Assembly: GCA_009360885.1 (NCBI GenBank)
Contig: SPEL01000002.1
Span: forward strand, 186,001-250,000
DNA from: Sphingobium sp.
GTDB taxonomy: Bacteria > Pseudomonadota > Alphaproteobacteria > Sphingomonadales > Sphingomonadaceae
Length of the DNA stretch: 64,000 bases
Direction of reading: 5' to 3'
A model generated the notes under the pieces. That model ran no database searches, was not told where the DNA came from, and worked only from the letters and a program-made list of their open reading frames with translations. The first letter of the stretch is position 1; the number at the start of each line of letters is the position of its first letter. Below, piece after piece: positions 52,191 through 62,073 of the stretch. Made by a program: the position numbers and the translations under genes.

Positions 52191-52214
52191 GTTCACCGTG
52201 AACAAGTGGGGAAC
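52191..52214 (-). promoter_or_regulatory. LexA (SOS) box upstream of recA
   Basis: Read on the - strand, GTTCCCCACTTGTTC (52200-52214) is an exact match to the alphaproteobacterial LexA consensus GTTC-N7-GTTC. It overlaps a perfect 6-bp palindrome GTTCAC-G-GTGAAC (52191-52203), which shares the second GTTC. It lies between the recA start and the response-regulator gene, in position to control recA. Confidence 0.85.
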
Positions 52215-52224
52215 ATTAATTTAT

Positions 52225-52584
52225 TTACTTGAGCACCGAATCGATAATTTCCGCAATAATACCCATGGTATAAGGCTTAGCCAGCATTGGCCGCGCCGCA
52301 AAAGCAGCAGGAATTTCAGAGAGCGCCCCTCCGGAACTGAGGATGAAAGGGAGGCCCACCTCATCCAGTTTTTCAGCCACCGGCCATATTTCCGTGCCAT
52401 TGAGGTAAATATCCAGAATGGCGAGGTCAAATCCCCCCCGCGCCACCTTGTCCAGCGCTTCTTCCAATGTGCTGGCAACCCCCTGCACATGATGCCCAAG
52501 AGCGCCCAGATATTCCTCCAGCATCATGGCGATCATCGCTTCATCTTCAACAATCAGGATAGAACGCCCGGTTTCTGTACTCAT
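52225..52584 (-). CDS. Single-domain response regulator next to CckA
   Basis: 119 residues, only a receiver domain: SILIVEDEAMIAMMLEEYL, phospho-acceptor Asp in DLAILDIYLNGTE, and LPFILSSGGA followed by LAKPYTM with the conserved Lys. There is no output domain. It starts inside the cckA stop (ATGA overlap), so it is coupled to the CckA hybrid kinase. It may act as a phosphate sink or as a CckA-linked partner. The canonical relay uses ChpT, which is not in the window; the link is inferred from position. Confidence 0.92.
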   Translation of the reverse strand: MSTETGRSILIVEDEAMIAMMLEEYLGALGHHVQGVASTLEEALDKVARGGFDLAILDIYLNGTEIWPVAEKLDEVGLPFILSSGGALSEIPAAFAARPMLAKPYTMGIIAEIIDSVLK

Positions 52585-55040
52585 TCCGCCCTCCTTCCGC
52601 TGTTACCATCTCCGCCATTATCCGCCCCCGGCTCGATCTCTGCGAAGGCGCTCGCCACCGCCTCTGATAGTTGCGCAACCGAAAAGGGCTTAGGCAGAAA
52701 GGCGACATTGTCCACGTCGATAGATTTGCGCAGTTGCTCCTCGGCATAGCCCGACATGAACAATACCGGCAGATTAGGATGGGTAAGCCGCGCCTGACGC
52801 AGCATCGCAGGACCATCCATATTGGGCATCACCACGTCGGAAAGGAGCAGATCAACTTTATGCGCCCCATTCAGCACATCAAGCCCCTGTTCCCCATCTG
52901 CAGCGGTCAGCACCGTATACCCCTGCCGTGTGAGCGCCCGTTCCGCTACCGCACGGACCATATCCTCATCTTCCACTAGCAATATAGTGCCGCTACCCCA
53001 TACCGGGCGGCGCGGTGGTAAAGAACGCAAGGTGGCTGGAGGCACTTCTTCAGCCCCCGGCACATGCACCGGAAGGTAAATGGTAAAGCTGGTGCCGTGG
53101 CCGGGCTGCGATTCTGCAAAAATATAACCGCCAGATTGCTTGACGATGCCATAAACAGTGGAAAGGCCAAGGCCTGTTCCCTTGCCCACTTCCTTGGTGG
53201 TAAAGAAGGGTTCAAAGATTTTCGAAACCAGATCAGGCGCGATACCAACGCCCGTATCCGTCACCCGCAGCCCCGTATAATCAGCAGGAGGCAGCACAGT
53301 AGAGCGCATTTCCTTCACCTGCTTCTCGGAAATAGAGAAGGTCTGGATCGTCAATGTGCCACCATCCGGCATCGCATCCCGCGCATTCACGGCGAGGTTG
53401 ACAATCACCTGCTCCATCTGGCCGGGATCAGCGCGCACCATGCCCAGATTGCGGCCATGATTAACCTCCAGCTTCACTTTCTCACCGATGAGGCGCTTTA
53501 GCAGGTTAGAAACTTCGGCAACGATATCGGGGATTTGCAACACTTGCGGGCGCAGGGTTTGCTGGCGGGAAAAGGCCAGAAGTTGCCGCGTCAGGCCAGC
53601 CGCACGGTTGGAATTCGACTTGATCTGCTGAATATCATCATAATCACTATCGCCCGGCGTATGCCGCATCAGCATCAGATCACAATGGCCAATGATGGCC
53701 GTCAATATATTGTTAAAATCATGCGCTACGCCGCCCGCGAGCTGTCCCACAGCCTGCATCTTTGTCGCCTGTACCACCTGTTTTTTCAGGCGACCTTCCT
53801 CATTATTTTCATCTTTGAGGGTAAGGAGAACGGCGGCCTCTCCCAGACCACGAACCCCCGCGAGGGAGAATGCAACAGCCTCCTCTGGCCTGTTACGCAA
53901 TCGCACAGCGATATCGCCAGTCATTTGCGCGCCCACTGCATAACGCCGCACCGCCGCCGCAAGGGCCGCCTGATCTTCTGCAACGACCAGATCACCCGGA
54001 TAAGCAGGCATATCACCATCGGCAACATTGGTCGCCCGCGCGAAGCTGTCATTCAGAAACAACAGCCGGCCATCGCGGTCCGTCATCGCAAGGCCAAAGG
54101 GAAGGAGCGCCAACAACGCCTGAAAATAGGAAAGCGAGGAACCACTCAACACCGCATTACCAGGCTGGTCAATCATGACGATCAGAGCCGGGCCATCGGG
54201 CTGATCCCCGCGCAACAACACCCGGAAAATCGCAATAGGTAGCATACCGGGGGTTTCACGGGCGAAAAATATCCGCCCTTCTTCATCCCGGCGGAAATAG
54301 GCGGCAAAATCCCGGCCAGCCATATCCGCGTCAACCCGGCCCGTAGCGCGGGAGATAAAGGCTTCATTCCCTCCGCGGATACGCCCTTCCCCGCCGATAA
54401 TAGCGACCATCAGACCGGCATCACCCAGCTTAACGCCCATATCGCCGGTCATCATCTCGGCAAAGCGTTCCATTACACTCACCCGGCGGACCGGACGAAA
54501 ATGCCAGACCAGATAATCATCCGCTCTACCGCTACGAAGCACCTTTACATCCAGCCGAAGCGCCGCTTTACTCAGCCCCTCACAGTCCCCCTCGCCATCT
54601 CGCCACGCGCTGCGCATGGTTTCCGCGAGTTGTTGCGCCCCGTCCCTATCTAGCGGCAGCGCCGTCGGCGCAGGATAACCAGGGAACCATTCACCATAAA
54701 GGTCGCTGGCACACATCAGCCTGCCGGAACGGTCCGTCACCGCTATTGCCATGCCCGATATGTCCGCCGCAGCGCGCGCAATCGCCCAATCCGGCACAAT
54801 TTCCTTTTCCTGCACACCAAGGACCGCGCTGCCGGGTCGGTAAACATAGAATAAGGCACCAAGACCGATGATCGTCGCGGCGAAACCAGCACCCAGCGCC
54901 CAATCCCCCACAAGGTGAATAATCAGCGCAGCACAAAGAGCCGCCGCGCCAATCAGCACCAGCAGCGTGTACCGCCCCCCGCGATCCGCCGTCAGGGAAA
55001 CAAGATCGTCCTTATAGCTGCTATGATTATTAATGCCCAT
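52581..55040 (-). CDS. cckA: Hybrid sensor kinase CckA
   Basis: The cell-cycle hybrid histidine kinase of alphaproteobacteria, which phosphorylates ChpT and through it CtrA and CpdR. 819 residues. Two membrane helices (about 25-45 and 50-67), PAS-like regions (about 85-170, 200-290, 305-410), HisKA with phospho-acceptor His440 in [20 protein letters not shown], HATPase_c ([34 protein letters not shown]), and a C-terminal receiver with Asp735 ([12 protein letters not shown]) and Lys in FLPKPF. The match around HisKA is characteristic of CckA. The recA-cckA-smpB-dapA neighbourhood is typical for the order. Confidence 0.94.
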   Translation of the reverse strand: MGINNHSSYKDDLVSLTADRGGRYTLLVLIGAAALCAALIIHLVGDWALGAGFAATIIGLGALFYVYRPGSAVLGVQEKEIVPDWAIARAAADISGMAIAVTDRSGRLMCASDLYGEWFPGYPAPTALPLDRDGAQQLAETMRSAWRDGEGDCEGLSKAALRLDVKVLRSGRADDYLVWHFRPVRRVSVMERFAEMMTGDMGVKLGDAGLMVAIIGGEGRIRGGNEAFISRATGRVDADMAGRDFAAYFRRDEEGRIFFARETPGMLPIAIFRVLLRGDQPDGPALIVMIDQPGNAVLSGSSLSYFQALLALLPFGLAMTDRDGRLLFLNDSFARATNVADGDMPAYPGDLVVAEDQAALAAAVRRYAVGAQMTGDIAVRLRNRPEEAVAFSLAGVRGLGEAAVLLTLKDENNEEGRLKKQVVQATKMQAVGQLAGGVAHDFNNILTAIIGHCDLMLMRHTPGDSDYDDIQQIKSNSNRAAGLTRQLLAFSRQQTLRPQVLQIPDIVAEVSNLLKRLIGEKVKLEVNHGRNLGMVRADPGQMEQVIVNLAVNARDAMPDGGTLTIQTFSISEKQVKEMRSTVLPPADYTGLRVTDTGVGIAPDLVSKIFEPFFTTKEVGKGTGLGLSTVYGIVKQSGGYIFAESQPGHGTSFTIYLPVHVPGAEEVPPATLRSLPPRRPVWGSGTILLVEDEDMVRAVAERALTRQGYTVLTAADGEQGLDVLNGAHKVDLLLSDVVMPNMDGPAMLRQARLTHPNLPVLFMSGYAEEQLRKSIDVDNVAFLPKPFSVAQLSEAVASAFAEIEPGADNGGDGNSGRRAE

Positions 55041-55212
55041 ATTCCCGCCGTATGACAGCAGTTGCCCGCCCGATAATCCCGTATAGTCCTGTTCCTATGG
55101 ACTTACGCGCTGTAATAGCAAAGGGATGGATGAAAAGCAGCACTCCCTTCGGGCTATTTAGGCCTCATATCACCGCATCATCGGCCTGAACGGCCTATAT
55201 GTAAGGCTAGGA

Positions 55213-55815
55213 TCAAACCTCGTGCTGATCCATTACGGGTGCAGATGGTGCCCTTTCCAACGGCGCGATGGTTGCGCTTTCGCGATTTTTCCAGCGTCGT
55301 CCGGTATGAAAACGCCACGCCCAGTCCGCAATGAAATAGCCTATTATCGCAGCCACGATTGAAATGGTCGCCAGCCCAAAGAGCAGCGCAGGGGCAGCCT
55401 CAGAAAACAACCATGCGACCCATTGGCTAAAGCCAGCCCCTTCATGAAACAGGGCCATCAGGCTGCTAATGTCTGCCGTACGGCCCAGCGCCCAGTTGCC
55501 AATATAAACGGATGCCATCAGAATGAAGGGAGTTGTCGCCGGGTTGCTGAGGAAGGTCATCGCCGCAGCGATAGGGATATTGGCGCGAAACGGGAGCGCA
55601 AACAAAGCCGCCCCGGCAATCTGCACACCGGGGATAAGGAAAAATATACCAACCATCAGGCCCAATGCCACGCCGCGCGGCACAGAGCGCCGGGTGAAGC
55701 GCCATAATTCGGGGGCCAGAACACGGTGCGCAACTGGCGCTAATAATCGGCTATTTTCAAGGGATTCGCGGGTTGGTGAATTGGCCTTTAGCCAGCGAGA
55801 AAAACGCCCGGACAT
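55213..55815 (-). CDS. DUF2062 membrane protein
   Basis: 200 residues from ATG 55815. A basic N-terminus ([17 protein letters not shown]) is followed by a DUF2062 core: SVPRGVALGLMVGIFFLIPGVQIAGAALFALPFRANIPIAAAMTFLSNPATTPFI with the P-F/NP-TTP motifs. Three to four membrane helices are expected, the last at IISYFIADWAWRF-like residues. Function unknown. The start overlaps the smpB stop by one base (TGATG). Confidence 0.9.
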   Translation of the reverse strand: MSGRFSRWLKANSPTRESLENSRLLAPVAHRVLAPELWRFTRRSVPRGVALGLMVGIFFLIPGVQIAGAALFALPFRANIPIAAAMTFLSNPATTPFILMASVYIGNWALGRTADISSLMALFHEGAGFSQWVAWLFSEAAPALLFGLATISIVAAIIGYFIADWAWRFHTGRRWKNRESATIAPLERAPSAPVMDQHEV

Positions 55816-56297
55816 CAGCCATGCTCCTTCAGGAGTCGCCCCTGTTCCCGTTTCCATTCCCGCTCTTTGGTCGTGGCGCGCTTATCCTGCGCGTTTTTAC
55901 CGCGCGCCAGCGCCAGTTCCACCTTAGCCCGACCCTGCCCGTTAAAATAGAGGTTGAGCGGCACCAAAGTCATCCCCTTACGCGCCACCGCGCCGTGAAA
56001 TTTTTCTATCTCACGATTATTGAGGAGAAGCTTGCGCGGGCGCTTCGGTTCATGGTTGAAACGATTGCCATGGCTGAATTCAGGAATATTGCTGTTAATC
56101 AGCCAGACTTCACCATTTTTCACCTCGGCATAGCTTTCCGCGATATTTCCTTCGCCAAAGCGCAGAGATTTCACCTCAGTCCCCTGAAGGACGATACCTG
56201 CCTCAAAGACCTCATCAATCGCATATTCAAAGCGCGCACGGCGATTTTCTGCGACGATCTTAACCTTCTTAAACGCTTCGGGACGGGGACGGGCCAT
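55815..56297 (-). CDS. smpB: SsrA-binding protein SmpB
   Basis: Binds tmRNA and delivers it to stalled ribosomes for trans-translation. 160 residues. Characteristic segments: [63 protein letters not shown], and the C-terminal [25 protein letters not shown] with a basic tail ([15 protein letters not shown]). Lies between dapA and the DUF2062 gene. Confidence 0.97.
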   Translation of the reverse strand: MARPRPEAFKKVKIVAENRRARFEYAIDEVFEAGIVLQGTEVKSLRFGEGNIAESYAEVKNGEVWLINSNIPEFSHGNRFNHEPKRPRKLLLNNREIEKFHGAVARKGMTLVPLNLYFNGQGRAKVELALARGKNAQDKRATTKEREWKREQGRLLKEHG

Positions 56298-56348
56298 TGG
56301 TTTCCATATTCAAATTATAGCAGCATAGATATGGGGGTGAGACCTCCC

Positions 56349-57227
56349 TTATACCAGCCCTGCAATTTCCAGCGCACGGTCTACCGCCGCCTGAGACGCA
56401 CCACTTGGCCATGTAATCGGCAAGCGAACATCGGTTGGCATATCAGGCTGCACCCGCGAAAGCGCATATTTAACCGGGCCGGGTGAAGAATCGCTGAACA
56501 AAGCATCATGGAGCGGATAGAGCCTGTCCTGAAGCAGCAACGCCTCTTCCCACTGCCCTGCCGCAGTCAATGCCTGAAACTGCGCGCACAGGCGCGGCGC
56601 GACATTAGCGGTCACCGAAATACAACCCTTGCCGCCCATCGCGTTAAAGCCAAGGGCCGTTTCATCATTGCCAGAGAGTTGTAGGAAATCCGGCCCACAG
56701 GCGAGGCGCTGCGCGCTCACCCGGCCCAGATTACCGGTTGCATCCTTAATACCGATGATCGTGCTATGCTCACTCGCCAAACGGTGCATTACCGGCACGC
56801 CTATGTCGGTGATAGTACGGCCCGGCACATTATAGAGGATGATGGGCAGGTCACAGCGCTGCGCCAGATAGGAAAAATGCTGATACACACCTTCCTGACT
56901 GGGCTTGTTATAATAAGGGGCAACCACCAGCGCGGCATCAGCCCCGGCGGCCTGCGCCGCATACATATGGTCCAGCGCGATTCGCGTGTCATTGGAACCG
57001 CAGCCAGCAATAACCGGTACACGCCCTGCGGCTTGCTCGACGCATATGGCGACAACGCGATTATGTTCTTCCACCGTCATGGTGGCGCTTTCACCCGTCG
57101 TGCCGCAGGGAACGAGTGCGCCGCTGCCTTCCGTCACCTGCCAGTCAACAAAGGCGCGAAACGCATCTTCATCCAGTCGGCCATCGCGAAAAGGTGTCAC
57201 CAGAGCCGGAATCGAACCGGAAAACAT
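56349..57227 (-). CDS. dapA: 4-hydroxy-tetrahydrodipicolinate synthase
   Basis: Condenses pyruvate with aspartate semialdehyde in lysine and meso-DAP synthesis. 292 residues from ATG 57227 (MFSGSIPALVTPF), preceded by AAGGAG; the longer frame to 57338 has no family support. Motifs: PCGTTGESATMTVEEHNRV, ALVVAPYYNKPSQEGVYQHF, IILYNVPGRTITDI (catalytic Tyr) and IIGIKDATG (Schiff-base Lys). Divergent from the lytic transglycosylase gene, with 104 bp between starts. Confidence 0.97.
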   Translation of the reverse strand: MFSGSIPALVTPFRDGRLDEDAFRAFVDWQVTEGSGALVPCGTTGESATMTVEEHNRVVAICVEQAAGRVPVIAGCGSNDTRIALDHMYAAQAAGADAALVVAPYYNKPSQEGVYQHFSYLAQRCDLPIILYNVPGRTITDIGVPVMHRLASEHSTIIGIKDATGNLGRVSAQRLACGPDFLQLSGNDETALGFNAMGGKGCISVTANVAPRLCAQFQALTAAGQWEEALLLQDRLYPLHDALFSDSSPGPVKYALSRVQPDMPTDVRLPITWPSGASQAAVDRALEIAGLV

Positions 57228-57330
57228 GCAAAAACTCCTTCCAACCCGCTCATTCATCTGGGCATCAGCCTCAATATGCCATAGTCTGTTATCAGAACAT
57301 CCCCCTATAATGAGGAAGCAGGAACCGACT

Positions 57331-59418
57331 ATGACCAATCAGCGCCGCCAACGGATCAGATTATATTATCTTCCGCTTTTGGGCGCAGTGTCTCTCGCGT
57401 CGGTTGCAGTTGCGCAGAACAGCGGCGGGCGCAAGGAAATTGTGCAACCCTTGCCCGGTTCCTCCTCCTCCGCCTCTGGCCAGCAGCCCGGCAACGCGGC
57501 TTCTGCTGATGGATGGGATGCGGCCCGCGCCTCCATCAACCGCAGCGCCAACAGCCCGATCATATTGGCGGTAGATCAATGGAAACGCCTCCAGCAAAGT
57601 GATGGTCTGGGCTTTGACGCTTATGCCGGTTTCGTGATGGCCCATCCCGGCTGGCCAGCCGAAGACCGGATGCGCCGCCTTGCGGAAAGCTCTATCAACC
57701 CCAATAGCTACAGCCCCGGCGGCGTTATCGCTTTTTTCCAGCGCTTTCCGGCCCGCAGCGCAACCGGGCAGGCCCGCTATGCGCAGGCTCTCGCCGCCAC
57801 CGGGCGGCAGGCAGAGGCGCGTGACGCAGCCCGCGCCGCATGGCGTATGGGCGCGCTGAGCGAAACGGATGAATTACAGTTCCTTGGCCTGTTTGGCTCT
57901 GCGCTCAGCCCGCTGGAGCATGCCATTCACGCGGATGCTGCATTATGGGCGCGCAATACATCATCGGCGGAGCGTAGCCTGCCTTATCTTTCCGCCAATG
58001 ACCGCCTGATTACCGAAGCCCGAATCGCCCTTCAGCGCAAAAGCGTCGATGCTGCCGCAAAAATGCAGGCGGCAGAACCTTATGCAAAGGGCCATGCCGG
58101 TTTCATCGCGGATAAAGCCTCATGGCTACGCGATAATGGCAACAGCATCCTCGCCCGTTCGCTCCTTGCCGAACGTGAGGCGCTGACCACCCGGCCCGCC
58201 AATGTCGAAAAATGGTATGAAGTGTTGCTGTCTAACGCTCGCGCCGCCGCCAATGACCAGCAATGGAGCCTCGCTTATAATATCGCCAGCAAGCTGGATG
58301 ACGCCTACCCCGCTGGCACGGACGTCAGCCTGCAATCGCTGGGGGAACGGGATGATTATACCAGCCTCGCATGGCTGGCTGGCACCGCTGCGCTAAACAA
58401 CATTGCCCGCCCGCGTGATGCGATGGTGATGTTTGATAAATATGCCAGCGCTGCCCGATCCCCCCAGACGATGACAAAGGGCTGGTATTGGGCGGCACGC
58501 GCCGCACAGGCCGGTAGTGACGCAGCAGAGGCCAGCCGCCACCTCAATATGGCTGCAGGCTATCCGGACCAGTTCTATGGTCAGCTCGCCCGCGAACGGC
58601 TGGGCCAGCCCATCCCCGCACCATCCGCCCTGCACCGTCAGGTGACAGTGACCAGTGCGGATCGCAGCGCCTTTAACAATCTCTCTATCGTTCAGGCCGC
58701 ACAGGAACTGGGCCGTCTGGGCCGGTGGAGCGATCAGAGCATCTTCCTGCGTGCCCTCGCCGCCAATGTCTCTACCGATGCGGAACGGGTGCTGAGTGAT
58801 GAGCTAGCTATGCGCATTGGCCGCCCTGATCTGGGCGTGATGATCGGCAGACGCGCAAAACCGGATGGCAGCACGGGCTATGCAACCTCCTCCTTCCCCA
58901 GCATTTCCGTGCCGGATGGCCACAACAGCAACTGGACGATGATCCACGCTATCACCCGTCAGGAAAGCCAGTTTGATAAGGCCGCTGTCAGCCATGCAGG
59001 CGCGCGCGGGCTGATGCAGCTCATGCCCGGTACAGCACGGGAAACCGCCGGACGCGTCGGGCTGTCTTATAATGTATCCAACCTCACCAGTGACACCCAA
59101 TATAATGTGCAACTGGGCAGCACTTATTTTCAGCAGATGCTGAACTATTATAATGGCAGCTACCCCCTTGCTGTCGCGGCCTATAATGCAGGCCCCGGCA
59201 ATGTGAATAAATGGCTGCGCGCTTATGGCGATCCGCGCACCGGCGGCGTTGATATATTGGACTGGATCGAGCAAATCCCTTTCATGGAAACAAAGGGCTA
59301 TGTGCAGCGTGTTCTCGAAAATGCGGTGGTTTATGATGCCATTCGCGCCGAAAAGAACGGCACGAAAATGCCCAGCGCCCCACTCAGCTTCTATCTGGGC
59401 AAGCGCACACCGGGCTGA
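57331..59418 (+). CDS. Soluble-type lytic transglycosylase (Slt family)
   Basis: A murein lytic transglycosylase that cleaves the MurNAc-GlcNAc bond to 1,6-anhydroMurNAc. 695 residues from ATG 57331. A signal peptide (RIRLYYLPLLGAVSLASVAVAQ) is followed by a long helical superhelical domain (about 60-470) with repeated Ala-rich helices, then the SLT domain. Catalytic Glu545 lies in ITRQESQFDKAAVSHAGARGLMQLMPGTA; NYYNGSYPLAVAAYNAGPGNVNKWL completes the fold. The superhelix plus SLT layout matches Slt70. Confidence 0.94.
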   Translation: MTNQRRQRIRLYYLPLLGAVSLASVAVAQNSGGRKEIVQPLPGSSSSASGQQPGNAASADGWDAARASINRSANSPIILAVDQWKRLQQSDGLGFDAYAGFVMAHPGWPAEDRMRRLAESSINPNSYSPGGVIAFFQRFPARSATGQARYAQALAATGRQAEARDAARAAWRMGALSETDELQFLGLFGSALSPLEHAIHADAALWARNTSSAERSLPYLSANDRLITEARIALQRKSVDAAAKMQAAEPYAKGHAGFIADKASWLRDNGNSILARSLLAEREALTTRPANVEKWYEVLLSNARAAANDQQWSLAYNIASKLDDAYPAGTDVSLQSLGERDDYTSLAWLAGTAALNNIARPRDAMVMFDKYASAARSPQTMTKGWYWAARAAQAGSDAAEASRHLNMAAGYPDQFYGQLARERLGQPIPAPSALHRQVTVTSADRSAFNNLSIVQAAQELGRLGRWSDQSIFLRALAANVSTDAERVLSDELAMRIGRPDLGVMIGRRAKPDGSTGYATSSFPSISVPDGHNSNWTMIHAITRQESQFDKAAVSHAGARGLMQLMPGTARETAGRVGLSYNVSNLTSDTQYNVQLGSTYFQQMLNYYNGSYPLAVAAYNAGPGNVNKWLRAYGDPRTGGVDILDWIEQIPFMETKGYVQRVLENAVVYDAIRAEKNGTKMPSAPLSFYLGKRTPG

Positions 59419-59430
59419 TACAGTCCGGCC

Positions 59431-59931
59431 ATGTCTGATACACCCAAAATGGCGCGGGCCAATTACATCACGCCGCAGGGCTTTGCTGCCCTGCGCGCTG
59501 AATATGACCAGTTATTGGGTGTAGAACGCCCAAAAATCGTTGAAATTGTTAGCTGGGCCGCAGGCAATGGCGACCGCAGTGAAAATGGCGATTATCTCTA
59601 TGGCCGTAAGCGTATGCGGGAAATTGATGGCCAGCTTCGCCGCCTCGCCAAGAAAATGAAGGACGCGAAAGTCGTCAACCCGGCGCTTCAGCCCGATCAA
59701 AGCCGTGTCTTTTTCGGTGCGACCGTTACTATCGCGGATGAGGATGATGTTCACCGCACCGTCACCCTGATCGGTAATGACGAAACGGACAGCGGTGCCG
59801 GACGCATTGGCTGGGACGCCCCGCTTTCCCGTGCGCTTCGCGGCGCACGCGTGGGGGATTTGCGAACCGTGCGCCTGCCCGGAGGGGAAAAAGAGTATGA
59901 AGTGATGGAAATCACATATCCGGTTGGGTAA
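59431..59931 (+). CDS. greB: Transcription elongation factor GreB
   Basis: A GreA/GreB-type factor that rescues backtracked RNA polymerase by cleaving the nascent RNA. 166 residues. The N-terminal coiled coil contains GNGDRSENGDYLYGRKRMREIDGQLRRL, with the acidic tip residues Asp/Glu in GDRSENGDY. The C-terminal FKBP-like domain has VFFGATVTIADEDDVHRTVTLIGNDE and GEKEYEVMEI. GNGDRSENGDYLYGRK favours GreB over GreA. It lies 12 bp after the lytic transglycosylase gene. Confidence 0.93.
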   Translation: MSDTPKMARANYITPQGFAALRAEYDQLLGVERPKIVEIVSWAAGNGDRSENGDYLYGRKRMREIDGQLRRLAKKMKDAKVVNPALQPDQSRVFFGATVTIADEDDVHRTVTLIGNDETDSGAGRIGWDAPLSRALRGARVGDLRTVRLPGGEKEYEVMEITYPVG

Positions 59932-60012
59932 TATTCACCCCGCTAATCTGGCGTTCATGCAAACCCGCCCATGGATTGCAACCCCGCGAAAAAGCGTTAG
60001 GGCCTGTTTTCT

Positions 60013-60786
60013 ATGCGTTCTGCTTCGCTGATTCCCTTTCGTTCGAAATCGGGCCTGTCCTCACAAGACCGGGCGGGGGCGATCACCCTCACTATCCTGT
60101 TCCACATAGCGCTCATCGCGCTGCTTTTATGGATAACGCCGGGTATCTTACCGATAAAGAAGGAGGATCTCAGCCTCTCCACCTTCAACGTGCCAGCACC
60201 CAATTCCGGCAATCAATCGCCCGCAAAGGCGCAGCGCAGCGAAGAAAAAACGCAGGACCAGAAGGCCAGTAAACAAGCCCCCCAACCCACGCCTGTTACG
60301 CCTACGCCAAAGCCGGACACCACCATGCCTAAACCACAGGTAGAGGCACCTTCTTTCCTTCAGATCAGCCCCGACCAATATGCCGCATCCGATATCGGCA
60401 AGATGCAAGGGCGTAACAAAAGCAGCGACGGCAACGGTAAAAGCAGCGGCGCAACCTATGGCCCCGGCGAAGGCCCCGGCGGCGCGCAGCTTTATAATGC
60501 GCAATGGAAACGAGAACCCACCGGTGCGGAACTCGCTGGCTATCTCAAGGCAGATATGCCGCGTAACGGCTATGGGTTGATTGCCTGCCGCACCATTGAA
60601 AATTACCATGTCGAAAATTGTCGTGTGCTGGAAGAACGACCGCTGGGCTCCGGCTATGGTCAGGCGGTGCGCCGCGCCGCATGGCAATTTCTGGTGGTAC
60701 CACCGCGCATCAACGGCAAACCCCAAATCGGCGAATGGGTGCGCATTCGCATCGAATATACCGAAGGCGAAATCCGCCCCCGTTAA
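60013..60786 (+). CDS. TonB-like energy-transducer family protein
   Basis: 257 residues. One N-terminal membrane helix (ITLTILFHIALIALLLWITPGIL, about 26-48) is followed by a Pro/Lys/Gln-rich periplasmic stretch (about 60-115, with TPVTPTPKPDTTMPKPQVEAP). A low-complexity Gly/Ser region and a C-terminal domain of about 90 residues (GYGLIACRTIENYHVENCRVLEERPLGSGYGQAVRRAAWQFLVVPPRINGKPQIGEWVRIRIEY) end it. This is TonB-C-like in layout. No exbB or exbD is nearby, so the partner is unknown. Confidence 0.75.
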   Translation: MRSASLIPFRSKSGLSSQDRAGAITLTILFHIALIALLLWITPGILPIKKEDLSLSTFNVPAPNSGNQSPAKAQRSEEKTQDQKASKQAPQPTPVTPTPKPDTTMPKPQVEAPSFLQISPDQYAASDIGKMQGRNKSSDGNGKSSGATYGPGEGPGGAQLYNAQWKREPTGAELAGYLKADMPRNGYGLIACRTIENYHVENCRVLEERPLGSGYGQAVRRAAWQFLVVPPRINGKPQIGEWVRIRIEYTEGEIRPR

Positions 60787-60856
60787 CCCCCTTACCCTTC
60801 ACAGCGGCGGTTTCTCACGCCATATAAGCCCGAATCTGAAAAACTGAGGAACGATT

Positions 60857-61132
60857 ATGTCCGTCCATGATATAGACTGGGCACATCCCGCCACCATGAT
60901 TGATCTGGATGGCAAGGCCCCCATCATTGGCACCATCCGCGAATGCGCGATGCATTTCGCCATTTATAAGCCGTTTGCCAAAGAACAGGCGCGGGTATTG
61001 CTGACGCGCCCCATCCACCGCGAAGGCCGCAAAACCCGCACATGGATATTGAACCCGGATGAGATAGAACAACTCGTCATCCGTATGCGCGCCGAAACAC
61101 GGGCCGAAGAACAGGGCAATACCCAAAACTAA
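60857..61132 (+). CDS. Conserved hypothetical protein, 91 residues
   Basis: A small soluble protein: MSVHDIDWAHPATMIDLDGK, then IIGTIRECAMHFAIYKPFAKEQARVLL and RTWILNPDEIEQLVIRMRAE. No membrane segment or motif of known function. It is preceded by GAGGAA. It lies between the TonB-like gene and rplJ and may belong to the former transcript. I do not recognise a characterised family. Confidence 0.7.
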   Translation: MSVHDIDWAHPATMIDLDGKAPIIGTIRECAMHFAIYKPFAKEQARVLLTRPIHREGRKTRTWILNPDEIEQLVIRMRAETRAEEQGNTQN

Positions 61133-61399
61133 TTTCTTTGGTAAGGATGGCGGGTCGCCAATGCCCCAGCCCGATATGCTGCCAGCCCTTTACATATCCG
61201 CGCCTTTACGCTAATGGCCCGCGCAGGCACATGGGCTTTACCGCCTGTTTGCGCCGTCCGAGACAGTCGGTGAAGGGAGTTTGCCCTTCTTAATTTCCGG
61301 CCTAGACGGGGAAAAGTTTCTTGCCGATGCAATGCATTGGCTCCTGCCTTTCTGCCCTTTCATGGGTCAGAGTATGCGGTTGATCCTTACCCCCTGATC

Positions 61400-61481
61400 G
61401 GACTTCACAGGCCCTGTGGCAACACAGTGCATGTGATTCGGCCTGCTGGATGGTCTGGCAGGTTTTGATTGGAGAATGGCA
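61400..61481 (+). promoter_or_regulatory. rplJ leader: rplJL 5' leader with stem-loops
   Basis: The 349-bp gap before rplJ should hold its promoter and leader. Two stems can be seen: CACAG-GCC-CTGTG (61406-61418) and CCTGC-N11-GCAGG (61442-61462), the latter followed by TTTTG and then the ribosome site. L10 or the L10-L12 complex represses its own operon in many bacteria by binding the leader; a similar role here is an inference. Confidence 0.4.
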
Positions 61482-61997
61482 TTGGATCGTACCCAGAAAG
61501 CTGAGCTGGTTGCCGAACTGAACGCTGTTTTTGGTGAAGCCGGGGTTGTTGTTGTAACACGTAACCTTGGGATGACCGTGGCACAGTCCACCGTCCTTCG
61601 CCAGAAAATGCGTGAAGCTGGCGCCTCTTACAAGGTTGCGAAGAACCGCCTTGCCAAGATCGCAGCACAAGACACGGATTACGTGACGATCAGCGACCTG
61701 CTGACCGGCCCGACCGCCCTGTCTACTTCTGTTGATCCGGTTGCAGCCGCCAAGGTTGTAGTCGAATTCGCCAAGACCAACGATAAGCTTGAAATCGTTG
61801 GTGGGGCGATGGGCACCACTGTGCTGGATGCCGAAGGCGTAAAAGCCCTCGCGTCTATGCCGTCTCTGGACGAAATGCGTGCAAAGCTCATCGGGCTTGT
61901 ACAGGCTCCGGCAACGAAGCTCGCGCAGATCGCACAGGCACCGGCTGCACAGTTGGCACGGGTCTTCAATGCTTATGCGGAAAAAGACGCCGCCTGA
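61482..61997 (+). CDS. rplJ: 50S ribosomal protein L10
   Basis: The stalk-base protein that anchors L7/L12 dimers. 171 residues from TTG 61482, giving [30 protein letters not shown], which matches the usual MDR start of relatives and places GGAG seven bases upstream. The ATG at 61476 would sit almost on the Shine-Dalgarno (GGAGAATG), so the TTG start is preferred. The C-terminal helix for L12 binding ([25 protein letters not shown]) is intact. Confidence 0.94.
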   Translation: MDRTQKAELVAELNAVFGEAGVVVVTRNLGMTVAQSTVLRQKMREAGASYKVAKNRLAKIAAQDTDYVTISDLLTGPTALSTSVDPVAAAKVVVEFAKTNDKLEIVGGAMGTTVLDAEGVKALASMPSLDEMRAKLIGLVQAPATKLAQIAQAPAAQLARVFNAYAEKDAA

Positions 61998-62073
61998 GCA
62001 TAAATACCGTAATTCTTTGTTTTCACTCTAGTATTAGGGGTCATACCCCGCCCAGAAAGGTAAATGGTTAAAC

